This document shows positions 36,650-46,065 of a stretch of DNA of 55,200 nucleotides, piece after piece (within the stretch, counting starts at the first letter, position 1; every line of letters begins with the position of its first letter). The position numbers and the translations under genes are program-made. Origin of the DNA: Flavobacteriaceae bacterium. Lineage in GTDB: Bacteria; Bacteroidota; Bacteroidia; Flavobacteriales; Flavobacteriaceae. The notes beneath the pieces were generated by a model. That model saw nothing but the letters and a program-made list of their open reading frames with translations. It was not told the origin of the DNA and searched no databases. The stretch spans positions 1 through 55,200 of the forward strand of contig JAQWNZ010000035.1 of assembly GCA_029246125.1 (NCBI GenBank), in the 5' to 3' direction.

Positions 36650-38380
36650 GTGAAACCAGAGCAGCTCGAAATTCAAATAAAAAGTCTACCAGAAGTAGAG
36701 GGTGTCTACCAATATTTTGATAAGGAAGAAAAAATTATCTATATAGGAAAGGCAAAAAACTTAAAAAAACGAGTTAATTCATATTTCACAAAAAATCATG
36801 ACAATAGAAAAACTGCTTTATTAGTAAAAAATATTTACAGAATAGAGCATATTGTAGTTCATTCTGAAATGGATGCACTTCTTCTTGAAAACAATTTAAT
36901 CAAAAAACATAAGCCTCGGTACAATATTCTCCTCAAGGATGACAAAAGTTATCCATGGATTTGTTTAGAAAAATATCCTAAACCCAAAATTTTTTTTACC
37001 AGAAGCATCATCGATAAAACTAAAGAATATTTTGGCCCATATACAAGTGTTAAGCATTTAAAAATTCTGATTCGATTAATTAAAGAAACCTATCCTTTTT
37101 TAAATCAAGAATTAAATCATCTTCTAAAAATTAACAATAAAGAATCGTCCACTATCTTATTTGAAAAACATGAGCTTTCAATTAAAGAATTAATAAATGG
37201 AAATTTAGGTTTTTGTATTAATCATTTCAAAAAAGAAATGAAACTTCTTTCAAAAGAATTAAAATTCGAAGAAGCCCAAGTTTTAAAAGAGAAAATTATT
37301 GCCCTAAAAAATTATCAGGCTAAATCAACAATTGTAAATCCAAAAATTAGTAATGTTGATGTTTTTTCAATTGTTTCTGATCAAAGTCACGGATACATTA
37401 ACTATATACAGGTATCCTTTGGAGCTATTGTAAGGTCTCATACAATTGAAATTAAAAAGAAATTAGATGAAAACAATGAAAGCCTTCTTCAGCTAGGCAT
37501 AATTTATATAAGACAACTTTTTTCAAGTAGATCAAAAACTTTATTCTTGTCTCATAATATTTCACTAGGAGAAAAACTCAAAGTTTTTATACCAAAACAA
37601 GGAGATAAAAAGAAATTAGTGGATTTATCACTTCGAAATGCCAAATATTTTCGTATCGATCGCTACAAACAAATGAAAATTGTTGATCCTGAACGTCATC
37701 TAAAACGTGTTATAAATCAAATGAAAGTTGATTTGAAGTTGCCTAAAGAACCTATTCATATTGAATGCTTTGATAACTCAAATATTCAAGGGTCTAATCC
37801 AGTTGCTGCTTGTGTAGTTTTCAAAAATGGGAAACCAAATAAAAAGGAATACCGTCATTATAATATCAAAACCGTAAATGGGCCTGATGATTTTAAATCT
37901 ATGGAAGAAATTGTATTTAGACGCTATAAAAGACTTATAGAGGAAGATGCCTCACTTCCAGAATTGATTGTGATTGATGGAGGAAAAGGACAACTCTCTT
38001 CTGCTGTAAAAAGTTTGAATATTCTCGGATTAAATGGCAAAATATCTATCTTAGGAATCGCCAAACGACTTGAAGAAATCTATTTCCCTAATGACAGTAT
38101 TCCATTATACTTAGATAAAAAGTCTGAAACCCTAAAAATTCTACAACAGTTACGTGATGAGGCTCACAGATTTGCAATCACATTTCATAGAAAAAAACGA
38201 AGTAATTTAAGTTTAAGCTCTGAACTAGATGGAATCATTGGTATTGGGCCTGCTACTAAGGAACAACTCTTCACCCATTTCAAGTCTATTAAAAGAATTA
38301 AACAGGTATCTCAAAAAGAAATGATCGAATTGTTAGGCCCCAAAAAAGGTGGAAAAATATACAAGGCATTAAATCCTTAA
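36650..38380 (+). CDS. uvrC: Excinuclease ABC subunit C
   Basis: 576 residues from a GTG at 36650. The N-terminal GIY-YIG nuclease (GVYQYFDKEEKIIYIGKAKN) cuts 3' of the lesion. The UVR motif (ELKFEEAQVLKEKIIALKN) near residue 205 binds UvrB. The RNase-H-like C-terminal nuclease (IECFDNSNIQGSNPVAACVV, ELIVIDGGKGQLSSAV) cuts 5'. A terminal helix-hairpin-helix (LDGIIGIGPATKEQLFTHF) binds DNA. It is slightly shorter than the roughly 600 residues common in the family, but all parts are present. Confidence 0.96.
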   Translation: MKPEQLEIQIKSLPEVEGVYQYFDKEEKIIYIGKAKNLKKRVNSYFTKNHDNRKTALLVKNIYRIEHIVVHSEMDALLLENNLIKKHKPRYNILLKDDKSYPWICLEKYPKPKIFFTRSIIDKTKEYFGPYTSVKHLKILIRLIKETYPFLNQELNHLLKINNKESSTILFEKHELSIKELINGNLGFCINHFKKEMKLLSKELKFEEAQVLKEKIIALKNYQAKSTIVNPKISNVDVFSIVSDQSHGYINYIQVSFGAIVRSHTIEIKKKLDENNESLLQLGIIYIRQLFSSRSKTLFLSHNISLGEKLKVFIPKQGDKKKLVDLSLRNAKYFRIDRYKQMKIVDPERHLKRVINQMKVDLKLPKEPIHIECFDNSNIQGSNPVAACVVFKNGKPNKKEYRHYNIKTVNGPDDFKSMEEIVFRRYKRLIEEDASLPELIVIDGGKGQLSSAVKSLNILGLNGKISILGIAKRLEEIYFPNDSIPLYLDKKSETLKILQQLRDEAHRFAITFHRKKRSNLSLSSELDGIIGIGPATKEQLFTHFKSIKRIKQVSQKEMIELLGPKKGGKIYKALNP

Positions 38381-38430
38381 TAATTAAGTTTCATTAATAT
38401 CATCATTTTGGATTTTCTTACCTTTGAGAG

Positions 38431-39228
38431 ATGTCAAAACTTTTCATTTTTGTAATGCTTTTTTCTTTGTGCGCAGGAACTTCTCAGAGCATTCCCCTTG
38501 ACTATTTAACTTCTTTAGAATCTTTCCAAGAGGATGAATGGTTTCAGCTTAGACTACATTACGGGATATTTAACGCTAGCTATGCTAGTTTTACTTTAAA
38601 ACGGGATACCATTAAAGAGCGTCCTGTGTTTCATGCAATAGGCTTTGGTGAAACCACTGGATTAGCTCGCTGGTTTTTTAAAGTTGAAGACTATTACGAA
38701 AGCTATTTTGATGAAAAAACCGGGGCGCCATATAAATTTATCAGAAATATTAATGAAGGTGGCTACACTAAAAATATAGAAATCGATTTTGATCATGAAC
38801 AAAAAACTGCTAGTGTATTAGATAAAAAGAAGAAAGAAACTAATGATTTCTCAATCGAACCCAATGTCCACGATCTAGTTTCTTGTTTTTATTTCTTGAG
38901 AAATTATTATCCTAAAAATGGATTAGCCGTAAACGAAGCTTTTGATATAAATATGTTTTTTGATAATGAAAATTATGTTTTCAGGTTAAAATACCTGGGT
39001 AAAGAAACAATAGAAAGTAAGTTTGGAAAGGTCAGTTGTTTAAAATTTCGTCCTGTTGTTCAATCTGGAAGAGTTTTTAAAGAACAGGAAAGTGTCACCC
39101 TTTGGGTTTCTGATGATAATAATAGATTACCTATTCGATTACAAGCGGATATTTTAATTGGGTCCATAAAGGCAGATCTTGAAAGCTTTAAAAATTTAAA
39201 GCACCCCTTTGAAATAGTAGTAGATTAG
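38431..39228 (+). CDS. DUF3108 domain protein, exported
   Basis: 265 residues with a signal peptide (FIFVMLFSLCAGTSQS). Then ends in the beta-rich DUF3108 pattern: ERPVFHAIGFGETTGLARWF, FKVEDYYESYFDEKTGAPYK, VTLWVSDDNNRLPIRLQADI. Function unknown; a periplasmic or envelope role is likely. It lies between uvrC and an M23 endopeptidase (20 bp), and the pairing with the peptidase suggests a cell-envelope task. Confidence 0.85.
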   Translation: MSKLFIFVMLFSLCAGTSQSIPLDYLTSLESFQEDEWFQLRLHYGIFNASYASFTLKRDTIKERPVFHAIGFGETTGLARWFFKVEDYYESYFDEKTGAPYKFIRNINEGGYTKNIEIDFDHEQKTASVLDKKKKETNDFSIEPNVHDLVSCFYFLRNYYPKNGLAVNEAFDINMFFDNENYVFRLKYLGKETIESKFGKVSCLKFRPVVQSGRVFKEQESVTLWVSDDNNRLPIRLQADILIGSIKADLESFKNLKHPFEIVVD

Positions 39229-39248
39229 AATATTTTACATGGCCTAAT

Positions 39249-40547
39249 ATGAATAATTTCAAATCTCTTTGTAAAAAATCCAACCTCCATAAAGTTTTTG
39301 GAGTTTTACTTCTTTTTTTTGGCTTTGGATGTAAAGAAAATAATAAAAAAGAAGCTATAGTGCAGAATAATATTGTTATAATTCCAGCTCCTAATCTATA
39401 TTTTGGGATTGATCTTAACGAATATGTTGTAAAGGAGTTTAAAATTAAAAGAGGTGATACATTTGGGAAGATTTTAGAAGAAAATGGTATTGATTATTCT
39501 GAGGTATATGATGTACTTAAGTCCATAAAAGGAAAAGTTGATATAAGAAAATTAACACTAGGAAAACCTTATTCTTTATTCTTTAGTAAAGATTCTATTG
39601 CCTCTCCTGAATATTTTGTTTACCATCCTGAAGTTTCAAGTTATAAAAGAATTCATTTACGAGATAGTTTATTTGGTGAAGAGTTGATAAAGCCTTCTCG
39701 TATTGTTGAATTAGAAGCTTCTGGAATAATTGAAAGTTCCTTGTATGAAACCATGCAAAATAGTGGAATTAATGAATCTCTTACCTATTACTTATCCGAT
39801 GTTTACGCATGGACAATTGATTTTTTTCGTTTACAAAAAGGAGATCGTTTTAAAATTATTTACACCGAAAAGTTTGTAGATGATAGTGTTTCAATAGGTG
39901 TAGAGCGTATTAAGGCTGCTTATTTTGAACACAAAGGTAAACCCTTGTACGCCTTCGAATATATAAGCGATAAAAAGAGGGGAATTGTAGACTATTTTGA
40001 CCATAATGCAAAAAACCTAAGACGTGCTTTTCTCCAAGGCCCATTAAAGTTCAGCCGAATATCTTCAAGATATAACTTAAAAAGAAGGATTTCCTACTAT
40101 GGTAATCGGATTCGACCACATAAAGGGACAGATTTTGCTGCAGCTATCGGAACCCCTATTCTTTCTACTGCTAATGGTACAGTTGTTAAGTCAAGCTATA
40201 CTAGAGGGAATGGAAACTATGTTACTATTAAACATAATGGTGTTTATTCTACCCAATACTTGCACATGAAAAAAAGAAATGTAAGAGCTGGGGATTTTGT
40301 AAAACAAGGCGATGTTATTGGCTGGGTTGGAATGACAGGAAATACTTCAGGTCCTCATGTGTGTTATAGGTTTTGGAAAAATGGCCTTCAAGTAGATCCT
40401 TTCAAGCAAAAACTCCCGGAAGCAACACCTATTGCTTCTGAATTAAAACTTAAATTTGTCCAGCATATTGGACCATACAAAAATAAATTAGATTGCATTG
40501 CTTTTGAAACTCGACCGGATTCAGAAATTGTGGTAATCCAAAATTAA
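39249..40547 (+). CDS. M23-family peptidoglycan endopeptidase, lipoprotein
   Basis: 432 residues with a lipoprotein signal ending near Cys28 (LLLFFGFGCKEN). The N-terminal part (about 60-150) resembles a LysM/OapA-like opening (EFKIKRGDTFGKILEENGID). The M23 domain covers about 285-395. Zinc ligands are visible in RPHKGTDFAA, QYLHMKKR and GPHVCYRFW. It should cut peptide cross-links in peptidoglycan. Lies between DUF3108 and pgi, a common order in the group. Confidence 0.93.
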   Translation: MNNFKSLCKKSNLHKVFGVLLLFFGFGCKENNKKEAIVQNNIVIIPAPNLYFGIDLNEYVVKEFKIKRGDTFGKILEENGIDYSEVYDVLKSIKGKVDIRKLTLGKPYSLFFSKDSIASPEYFVYHPEVSSYKRIHLRDSLFGEELIKPSRIVELEASGIIESSLYETMQNSGINESLTYYLSDVYAWTIDFFRLQKGDRFKIIYTEKFVDDSVSIGVERIKAAYFEHKGKPLYAFEYISDKKRGIVDYFDHNAKNLRRAFLQGPLKFSRISSRYNLKRRISYYGNRIRPHKGTDFAAAIGTPILSTANGTVVKSSYTRGNGNYVTIKHNGVYSTQYLHMKKRNVRAGDFVKQGDVIGWVGMTGNTSGPHVCYRFWKNGLQVDPFKQKLPEATPIASELKLKFVQHIGPYKNKLDCIAFETRPDSEIVVIQN

Positions 40548-40554
40548 AAAGAAA

Positions 40555-42195
40555 ATGCAAAAAAAGATCCTTCCTCATAATATATTGACAAAAAATCCTT
40601 CTTGGGGATTGCTTAAAAAGCATTATGAAAAAATCAAACAAATCTCAATTAAAAATCATTTTGATAATGATTCCAAACGACTTGATTACACTAGTTTTGA
40701 TTGGGGAGATTTTTATGTAGATATTTCCAAAAACAAAATTGACAGGAAAGGATTTGAATTGTTAATAGATCTTGCCAAAGAAAGTGGCCTAGCTGAGGCT
40801 ATAGAAGCCCAATTCTCAGGAGCAATTATTAACTCGACAGAAAATCGAGCTGTCCTTCACACTGCTTTGCGATCACTTAAAAAGGAATCTATTTTAGTGG
40901 ATGGAAAAGACATAATACCTGAAATTTATTCTGCCCAAAAAAAAATGTTTGCTTTTTGTAATCAAGTTATTTCAGGAGATTGGAAAGGCTATACCGGAAA
41001 ATCCATAACCCATATTGTTAATATTGGAATTGGAGGCTCTGACCTAGGGCCTGCAATGGTAGTAGAAGCTTTAGCACATTATCAAAATCATTTGGAAATT
41101 CGTTTTGTTTCTAATGTAGAAGGCGACCATCATGTTGAGGTTTTAAAAGGATTGAATCCAGAAACTACATTATTTGTCATAGTTTCAAAAACCTTTACCA
41201 CACAGGAAACCTTGAGTAATGCAAACAGTATAAGGGAGTGGTTTTTATCCAAATTATCTGAGCAAGCAATAACAAAGCATTTTGTAGCAGTATCTACCAA
41301 TCATGAAAAAACAGAAGCTTTTGGGATTGAACCAGATAATATATTTCCAATGAATGATTGGGTTGGTGGACGTTTTTCTCTTTGGAGTACGGTTGGTTTA
41401 AGCATCTGTTTGGCAGTTGGACCCGATCATTTCAAAAAATTACTTCATGGAGCTGGGAAAATGGATCTTCATTTTGAACAAACTCCCTTTGAAAAAAATA
41501 TTCCAGTTGTACTCGCACTATTAAGTATTTGGTACAATAATCTCTATGGTGCAGAAAGTGAAGCTATAATACCTTATAGTCAATATTTAAGAAGCCTCCC
41601 CGCTTATCTACAACAAGGGGTTATGGAAAGTAATGGTAAATATGTAGGGCGTAATGGTAAACCCCTAACTTACCAAACAGGGACAATCATCTGGGGAGCT
41701 TCAGGTACAAATGCACAACACGCGTTTTTTCAACTTATTCACCAGGGGACAAAACTTATTCCAGCAGACTTTATAGGGTTCAAAAGCTCGTTAAATGGAA
41801 ATATAGATCATCAAAATAAGTTATTGGCAAATTTTATTGCTCAAACAGAAGCATTAATGACTGGTAAAAGTGAAGCTCAAGTAATGGCTGAACTTAAAAA
41901 TTCGAGTTTAGCAGAAAAGTATCATAAGGATTTAGCCCCTTTTAAAATTTTTTTAGGAGATAAGCCTACAAATACTATTTTAATCGAACAACTAAATCCT
42001 GAAAACTTAGGTGCTTTAATAGCACTTTATGAACATAAAATATTTGTGCAAGGAGTTGTTTGGAATATAAATAGTTATGACCAATGGGGAGTTGAACTTG
42101 GAAAACAATTAGCTAGCAAAGTACTAAATGATATTGAAGGTAAGGAAAGAAACCTTCACGACCCATCTACTTTGAAATTGCTTTCAAAAATTTGA
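40555..42195 (+). CDS. pgi: Glucose-6-phosphate isomerase
   Basis: 546 residues. Motifs: HIVNIGIGGSDLGPAMVVEA (sugar phosphate), VSKTFTTQETLSNA, VGGRFSLWSTVGLSICLAVG, ESNGKYVGRNGKPL, and GTNAQHAFFQLIHQGTKLIP with the catalytic His. It converts glucose-6-phosphate to fructose-6-phosphate. ATG at 40555 is 7 bases after the M23 gene. It ends before a T-rich hairpin shared with the convergent recJ. Confidence 0.97.
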   Translation: MQKKILPHNILTKNPSWGLLKKHYEKIKQISIKNHFDNDSKRLDYTSFDWGDFYVDISKNKIDRKGFELLIDLAKESGLAEAIEAQFSGAIINSTENRAVLHTALRSLKKESILVDGKDIIPEIYSAQKKMFAFCNQVISGDWKGYTGKSITHIVNIGIGGSDLGPAMVVEALAHYQNHLEIRFVSNVEGDHHVEVLKGLNPETTLFVIVSKTFTTQETLSNANSIREWFLSKLSEQAITKHFVAVSTNHEKTEAFGIEPDNIFPMNDWVGGRFSLWSTVGLSICLAVGPDHFKKLLHGAGKMDLHFEQTPFEKNIPVVLALLSIWYNNLYGAESEAIIPYSQYLRSLPAYLQQGVMESNGKYVGRNGKPLTYQTGTIIWGASGTNAQHAFFQLIHQGTKLIPADFIGFKSSLNGNIDHQNKLLANFIAQTEALMTGKSEAQVMAELKNSSLAEKYHKDLAPFKIFLGDKPTNTILIEQLNPENLGALIALYEHKIFVQGVVWNINSYDQWGVELGKQLASKVLNDIEGKERNLHDPSTLKLLSKI

Positions 42196-42264
42196 ATCAA
42201 AATTATTAGATATTGGAATTTTTATTTATTATGTAAGTTCTAATTAAGAAACACTAATGGTGTG

Positions 42265-42288
42265 AAAACCCTCTTTTTTTGGGGTTTT
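42265..42288. terminator. Bidirectional hairpin terminator between pgi and recJ
   Basis: AAAACCC (42265-42271) pairs with GGGTTTT (42282-42288). On the plus strand it ends in T-rich DNA after pgi; on the minus strand the recJ stop overlaps the arm at 42287. The loop is T-rich. Confidence 0.7.
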
Positions 42289-43981
42289 ATACTTTAAATT
42301 GGATATCTTTAACTACAAGTTGTAAGCTTTTAATGTAATTAAATTCGTTTTCATCAAGAGTATATAAAATAGAAAATGAATACTTTTTCTTAATCTTCGA
42401 ATAATGTCCACCTAGTCCAAAACCTATGGCCTGCATAACTGAACCTGTCGAGTCAATAATTTGAAGTTTTAAATGATTTTTATCATTCCCTACTAGACGA
42501 CTTCCGCCTTTATCAATACAATTATGTGTCACAAAAACAGGCTTCATATTTTTGGGTCCAAAAGGTGCCATTTGGGCTAAAATACGATACAACTTAGAAG
42601 TGATCGCATCAAATTTTAATTCGGCATCATAACGCAAGACTGGCTTGAGTTGAGAATCTAAAATTTGACTCTCCACAGCGTATTCAAAAGCTTCTTTAAA
42701 TGCCCCCAATTGTTCTTCTTTCATTGTTAGGCCAGCTGCATATTTATGTCCACCAAACTGAATCATTTGATCCTTACACGCTTCAAGTGCTTGATATACG
42801 TCAAAACCATTGACCGAACGTGCCGAACCAGCTAAAAGAGTTTCTGATTTTGTAATTACTACAGTTGGACGATAGTACTTCTCTATCAATCTTGAGGCGA
42901 CAATACCGATTACTCCTTTATGCCAAGAAGGGTGATAGACTACTGTACTTAATTTATGCTGAGCTTCATCAAGTTCAATTTGCTGAAGTGCTTCCTTTGT
43001 AATTCGTTCATCGGTAGACCGACGTTCCGTATTAGAAAATTCTATCGAACGAGCCAAGGGTAAGGCTTCCTCTTGATCTCTGGATAATAGTAATTCTACT
43101 GCACTAATTCCTTGATTCATACGTCCTGCAGCATTGATTCTAGGAGCAATGACAAAAACTAGATCGCTTACACTAACAGGTTTGTTCAAGCCGGATATAA
43201 AAAACTGAAGCCCTGGTCTGGGTGCCTTACGCATTTGCTCAATCCCCAAATAACTCAACAGTCGATTTTCACCAGTCATGGGAACAATATCAGCAGCAAT
43301 GGCGGTAGCCACCAAATCTAAATAGGGAGTTAGATTTGAATCGGCTAATTCAAAATATTGATTTAAAGCTTGGATCAACTTGAACCCAATGCCACATCCA
43401 CACAATTCTTTGAAGGGGTATTTACAATCAGCCCTTTTGGGATCAAGTACTGCAGCCGCTTTTGGAAGTTCGTCATCTGGAAGATGATGATCACAAATAA
43501 TAAAGTCTATCCCCTTTCTATCGGCATACTCAATTTGTTCATGGGCTTTGATTCCACAATCAAGGGCGATAATCAAACTGATACCAACCGATTTGGCATA
43601 GTCAATTCCAGCTATTGAAATACCATATCCTTCTTTGTAACGGTCTGGGATATATGGCACTACGTGATCTAAATGAGATTTCAAATAAGAAGTCATCAAA
43701 GCAACAGCAGTTGTACCGTCAACATCATAATCTCCAAAAATCATAACAGACTCTTCTATTTCAATGGCATGCGCAATACGCTCTACAGCCTTCTTCATGT
43801 CTTGCATCAAAAAGGGAGAATGAAGATCCTCCCATACAGGTCTAAAAAAAAATTTTGCCTGGTCGAAAGAAGTGATTCCGCGCTGAACCAACAAATACGC
43901 GATCTCTTGGGGTACATTTAATTGCATACTCAATTGCTGAACATTTGTTGTTTCTGGAGGAGATGTTGATTGCCACAACAT
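42287..43981 (-). CDS. recJ: Single-stranded-DNA-specific exonuclease RecJ
   Basis: 564 residues. DHH phosphoesterase motifs are intact: VMIFGDYDVDGTTAVALM, LIIALDCGIKAHEQ, DFIICDHHLPDDELP. A DHHA1 domain (VVYHPSWHKGVIGIVASRL and FGGHKYAAGLTM) and an OB fold at the end follow. RecJ degrades single-stranded DNA 5' to 3' in repair. It starts 2 bases after the rsmI stop and ends inside the hairpin shared with pgi. Confidence 0.96.
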   Translation of the reverse strand: MLWQSTSPPETTNVQQLSMQLNVPQEIAYLLVQRGITSFDQAKFFFRPVWEDLHSPFLMQDMKKAVERIAHAIEIEESVMIFGDYDVDGTTAVALMTSYLKSHLDHVVPYIPDRYKEGYGISIAGIDYAKSVGISLIIALDCGIKAHEQIEYADRKGIDFIICDHHLPDDELPKAAAVLDPKRADCKYPFKELCGCGIGFKLIQALNQYFELADSNLTPYLDLVATAIAADIVPMTGENRLLSYLGIEQMRKAPRPGLQFFISGLNKPVSVSDLVFVIAPRINAAGRMNQGISAVELLLSRDQEEALPLARSIEFSNTERRSTDERITKEALQQIELDEAQHKLSTVVYHPSWHKGVIGIVASRLIEKYYRPTVVITKSETLLAGSARSVNGFDVYQALEACKDQMIQFGGHKYAAGLTMKEEQLGAFKEAFEYAVESQILDSQLKPVLRYDAELKFDAITSKLYRILAQMAPFGPKNMKPVFVTHNCIDKGGSRLVGNDKNHLKLQIIDSTGSVMQAIGFGLGGHYSKIKKKYSFSILYTLDENEFNYIKSLQLVVKDIQFKV

Positions 43982-43982
43982 T

Positions 43983-44654
43983 TTATTTGGTTTTTTTACC
44001 TTCTACAACGACCACAAACTCTCCCTTTGGTGAGTTCTTTTCAAAAAATTCTACAGCGGTAACTAAATTGCCTCTAAAATTACTTTCAAATTTTTTACTG
44101 ATCTCCCGAACTACTGCTAACTTTCGCTCTAAACCAAAATGAGGAATCATATCCCCCAATGTCTTCACAAGTTTATAAGGAGATTCATAAAAAACTAAAG
44201 TACGTGCTTCCTCTGCCATTTGTATTAAACGACTTTGCCTCCCTTTTTTTGGTGGAAGAAAGCCTTCAAAAATAAATCGGTCTGCTGGAAGTCCGCTCTG
44301 GACTATAGCTGGAATAAGCGCTGTAGCGCCAGGTAAACATTGAACTTCAACACCTTCACTAATAGCTTTATGAACAAGAAGATAGCCTGGGTCTGAAATA
44401 CCAGGTGTACCCGCATCAGAAATTAATGCTATAATTTTCCCATGGAGTGCTTCAGAAACAAATTGGAGAACCTTTTTATGCTCATTATGCATATGGAAAC
44501 TTTGCATGGGAGTTTTAATTTCATAACGGTTGAGCAATTTTTGACTTGTTCTTGTATCCTCAGCTAAAATTAAATCTACCTCCTTCAATAAACGAATGGC
44601 CCTGAAAGTAATATCTTCTAGGTTACCTATTGGCGTGGGAATCAAATAGATCAA
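43983..44654 (-). CDS. rsmI: 16S rRNA (cytidine1402-2'-O)-methyltransferase
   Basis: 223 residues. TP-methylase-type SAM-binding fold: YLIPTPIGNLEDITFRAIRL, LILAEDTRTSQKLLN, ALISDAGTPGISDPGYLLV, CLPGATALIPAIVQSGLP and ADRFIFEGFLPPKKGR. It methylates the ribose of C1402 in the decoding centre. Compact form without the longer C-terminal domain of E. coli RsmI. Next to recJ (2-base gap) and the conserved unknown upstream on the same strand. Confidence 0.95.
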   Translation of the reverse strand: MIYLIPTPIGNLEDITFRAIRLLKEVDLILAEDTRTSQKLLNRYEIKTPMQSFHMHNEHKKVLQFVSEALHGKIIALISDAGTPGISDPGYLLVHKAISEGVEVQCLPGATALIPAIVQSGLPADRFIFEGFLPPKKGRQSRLIQMAEEARTLVFYESPYKLVKTLGDMIPHFGLERKLAVVREISKKFESNFRGNLVTAVEFFEKNSPKGEFVVVVEGKKTK

Positions 44655-44684
44655 GCTTTTATATATTAAAAGTTAGGTGCTTTA

Positions 44685-45371
44685 TCAAGTATCAAAGTTG
44701 TTTTTTAAAATAGTCATAAAGCGATCTTCAATAGCTTCTTTATCTTTCCAATGTGGGTATTCAATTTTAACTTTAAATGCTATAAAGTCATGAACTTCAT
44801 CCCATGAATTAAAAGTTAATACCTGGGAAATTACCGCTTCATAATCCGTAGCACTTCCATCAAATAAATGCTTAATGAAAGCCAACCGATCGTTTAAATC
44901 AATGGATAATGATAATGCAAAATGGTCATTTATATTTTTTTGCCCTTCTGATTCAGTAAATATTATGGAATCCTCTAAGTTCTTTTCAGTTTTGACATTG
45001 CTTTTTGGAACAAAAACAGGGGGATCGTTTACGGACTCAAATAAGCGTTCATAGTTTTCTGGTTCTGGCATTTCAGTAACCATATTTTTGATAGTTTCCA
45101 TCATAGGAGGAACTTCAAACTCCTCTTGTTTATCGATTTTATTTTTCTTCGAAGGGCCGGTTAATGACTCCAGAACTATGGAGAGCTCGGCTTGCTGCCG
45201 TTTCCAAAGACCACTACTTGAATTACTCTCCCCAATTAAAATCTTTTGGCAAACAGACAATTCATAAAGCTTTTGAATCATTTGGTGTGTTTCGTTGGTA
45301 TCCCAATGAGCTTTATCTTCTAAAACTTTTTCTGCCCATACTTTCAAAGCCTTTTTTATTTTTTCTGTCAT
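44685..45371 (-). CDS. Conserved Bacteroidota protein of unknown function
   Basis: 228 residues from the ATG at 45371 (MTEKIKKALKVWAEKVLE). A TAAATTTG box at 45395-45402 makes the ATG at 45437 unlikely. The N-terminal helical part is followed by an acidic linker (about 85-150). The C-terminal domain has the conserved pattern LNDRLAFIKHLFDGSATDYE and WKDKEAIEDRFMTILKNNF, as in many uncharacterised Bacteroidota proteins. No transmembrane segment or signal peptide. Located between divergent tdk and rsmI. Function unknown. Confidence 0.78.
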   Translation of the reverse strand: MTEKIKKALKVWAEKVLEDKAHWDTNETHQMIQKLYELSVCQKILIGESNSSSGLWKRQQAELSIVLESLTGPSKKNKIDKQEEFEVPPMMETIKNMVTEMPEPENYERLFESVNDPPVFVPKSNVKTEKNLEDSIIFTESEGQKNINDHFALSLSIDLNDRLAFIKHLFDGSATDYEAVISQVLTFNSWDEVHDFIAFKVKIEYPHWKDKEAIEDRFMTILKNNFDT

Positions 45372-45394
45372 AAAATTATCTACTTCAGCCAAAC

Positions 45395-45402
45395 CAAATT
45401 TA
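45395..45402 (-). promoter_or_regulatory. -7 box before the conserved unknown gene
   Basis: TAAATTTG on the minus strand, 24 bases before the ATG at 45371. It lies inside the possible N-terminal extension from 45437 and supports the shorter protein. No convincing -33 partner. Confidence 0.45.
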
Positions 45403-45459
45403 ATACCTTTGTGATCACAGAGTTGGGTGATTCCCATTAATTAAGCTGAAAATTACAAA

Positions 45460-46053
45460 ATGTTTTTAGAAAATCCCGTTAATACAAACGAACAATTTGG
45501 ATGGATCGAAGTGATTTGTGGTTCCATGTTTTCAGGCAAAACAGAAGAACTGATCAGAAGGTTAAAAAGAGCACAATTTGCTCAGCAAAAAATTGAAATT
45601 TTTAAACCCGTCATTGACTTGCGTTATGATGACGAATTAGTCACCTCTCACGATCAAAATCAAATTCCTTCAACTCCTGTTCCTGCTGCTGCCAACATTC
45701 CAATACTTGCGGACGGGTGTGATGTTGTTGGTATTGACGAGGTTCAGTTTTTTGACAATGAAATCATTCACGTGTGTAATAATCTTGCCAACTCTGGTAT
45801 ACGTGTAATTGTGGCAGGACTAGATATGGACTATCAAGGAAATCCTTTTGGCCCTATGCCAGGACTCATGGCTACTGCGGAATATGTTACCAAATTACAT
45901 GCCATCTGTTCACGAACTGGGAACTTGGCAAATTATAGCTATCGAACGTCTAGTAGAGATGATTTAGTAATTCTAGGTGAAAAAGAAAATTATGAACCTC
46001 TTTCACGATCTGCTTTTTTCAATGCTAAAAAAAAGAAAAATAAAAAATCCTAG
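45460..46053 (+). CDS. tdk: Thymidine kinase
   Basis: 197 residues, type II thymidine kinase. P-loop GSMFSGKTEELIRRLKRAQ near residue 22, VVGIDEVQFFDN (Walker B, catalytic Glu), and the lasso region EYVTKLHAICSRTGNLANYS. Of the four cysteines of the structural zinc site, only one remains (45906-45908); the last pair is replaced in YEPLSRSAFF. Basic tail KKKKNKKS. It phosphorylates thymidine for DNA synthesis. Followed at 12 bp by alr. Confidence 0.95.
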   Translation: MFLENPVNTNEQFGWIEVICGSMFSGKTEELIRRLKRAQFAQQKIEIFKPVIDLRYDDELVTSHDQNQIPSTPVPAAANIPILADGCDVVGIDEVQFFDNEIIHVCNNLANSGIRVIVAGLDMDYQGNPFGPMPGLMATAEYVTKLHAICSRTGNLANYSYRTSSRDDLVILGEKENYEPLSRSAFFNAKKKKNKKS

Positions 46054-46065
46054 TTTTTTACTCTC

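Noticed and set aside
45372-45437. N-terminal extension of the conserved unknown gene
   Set aside because: A TAAATTTG promoter box lies inside it, and the shorter ATG start gives a typical N-terminus.
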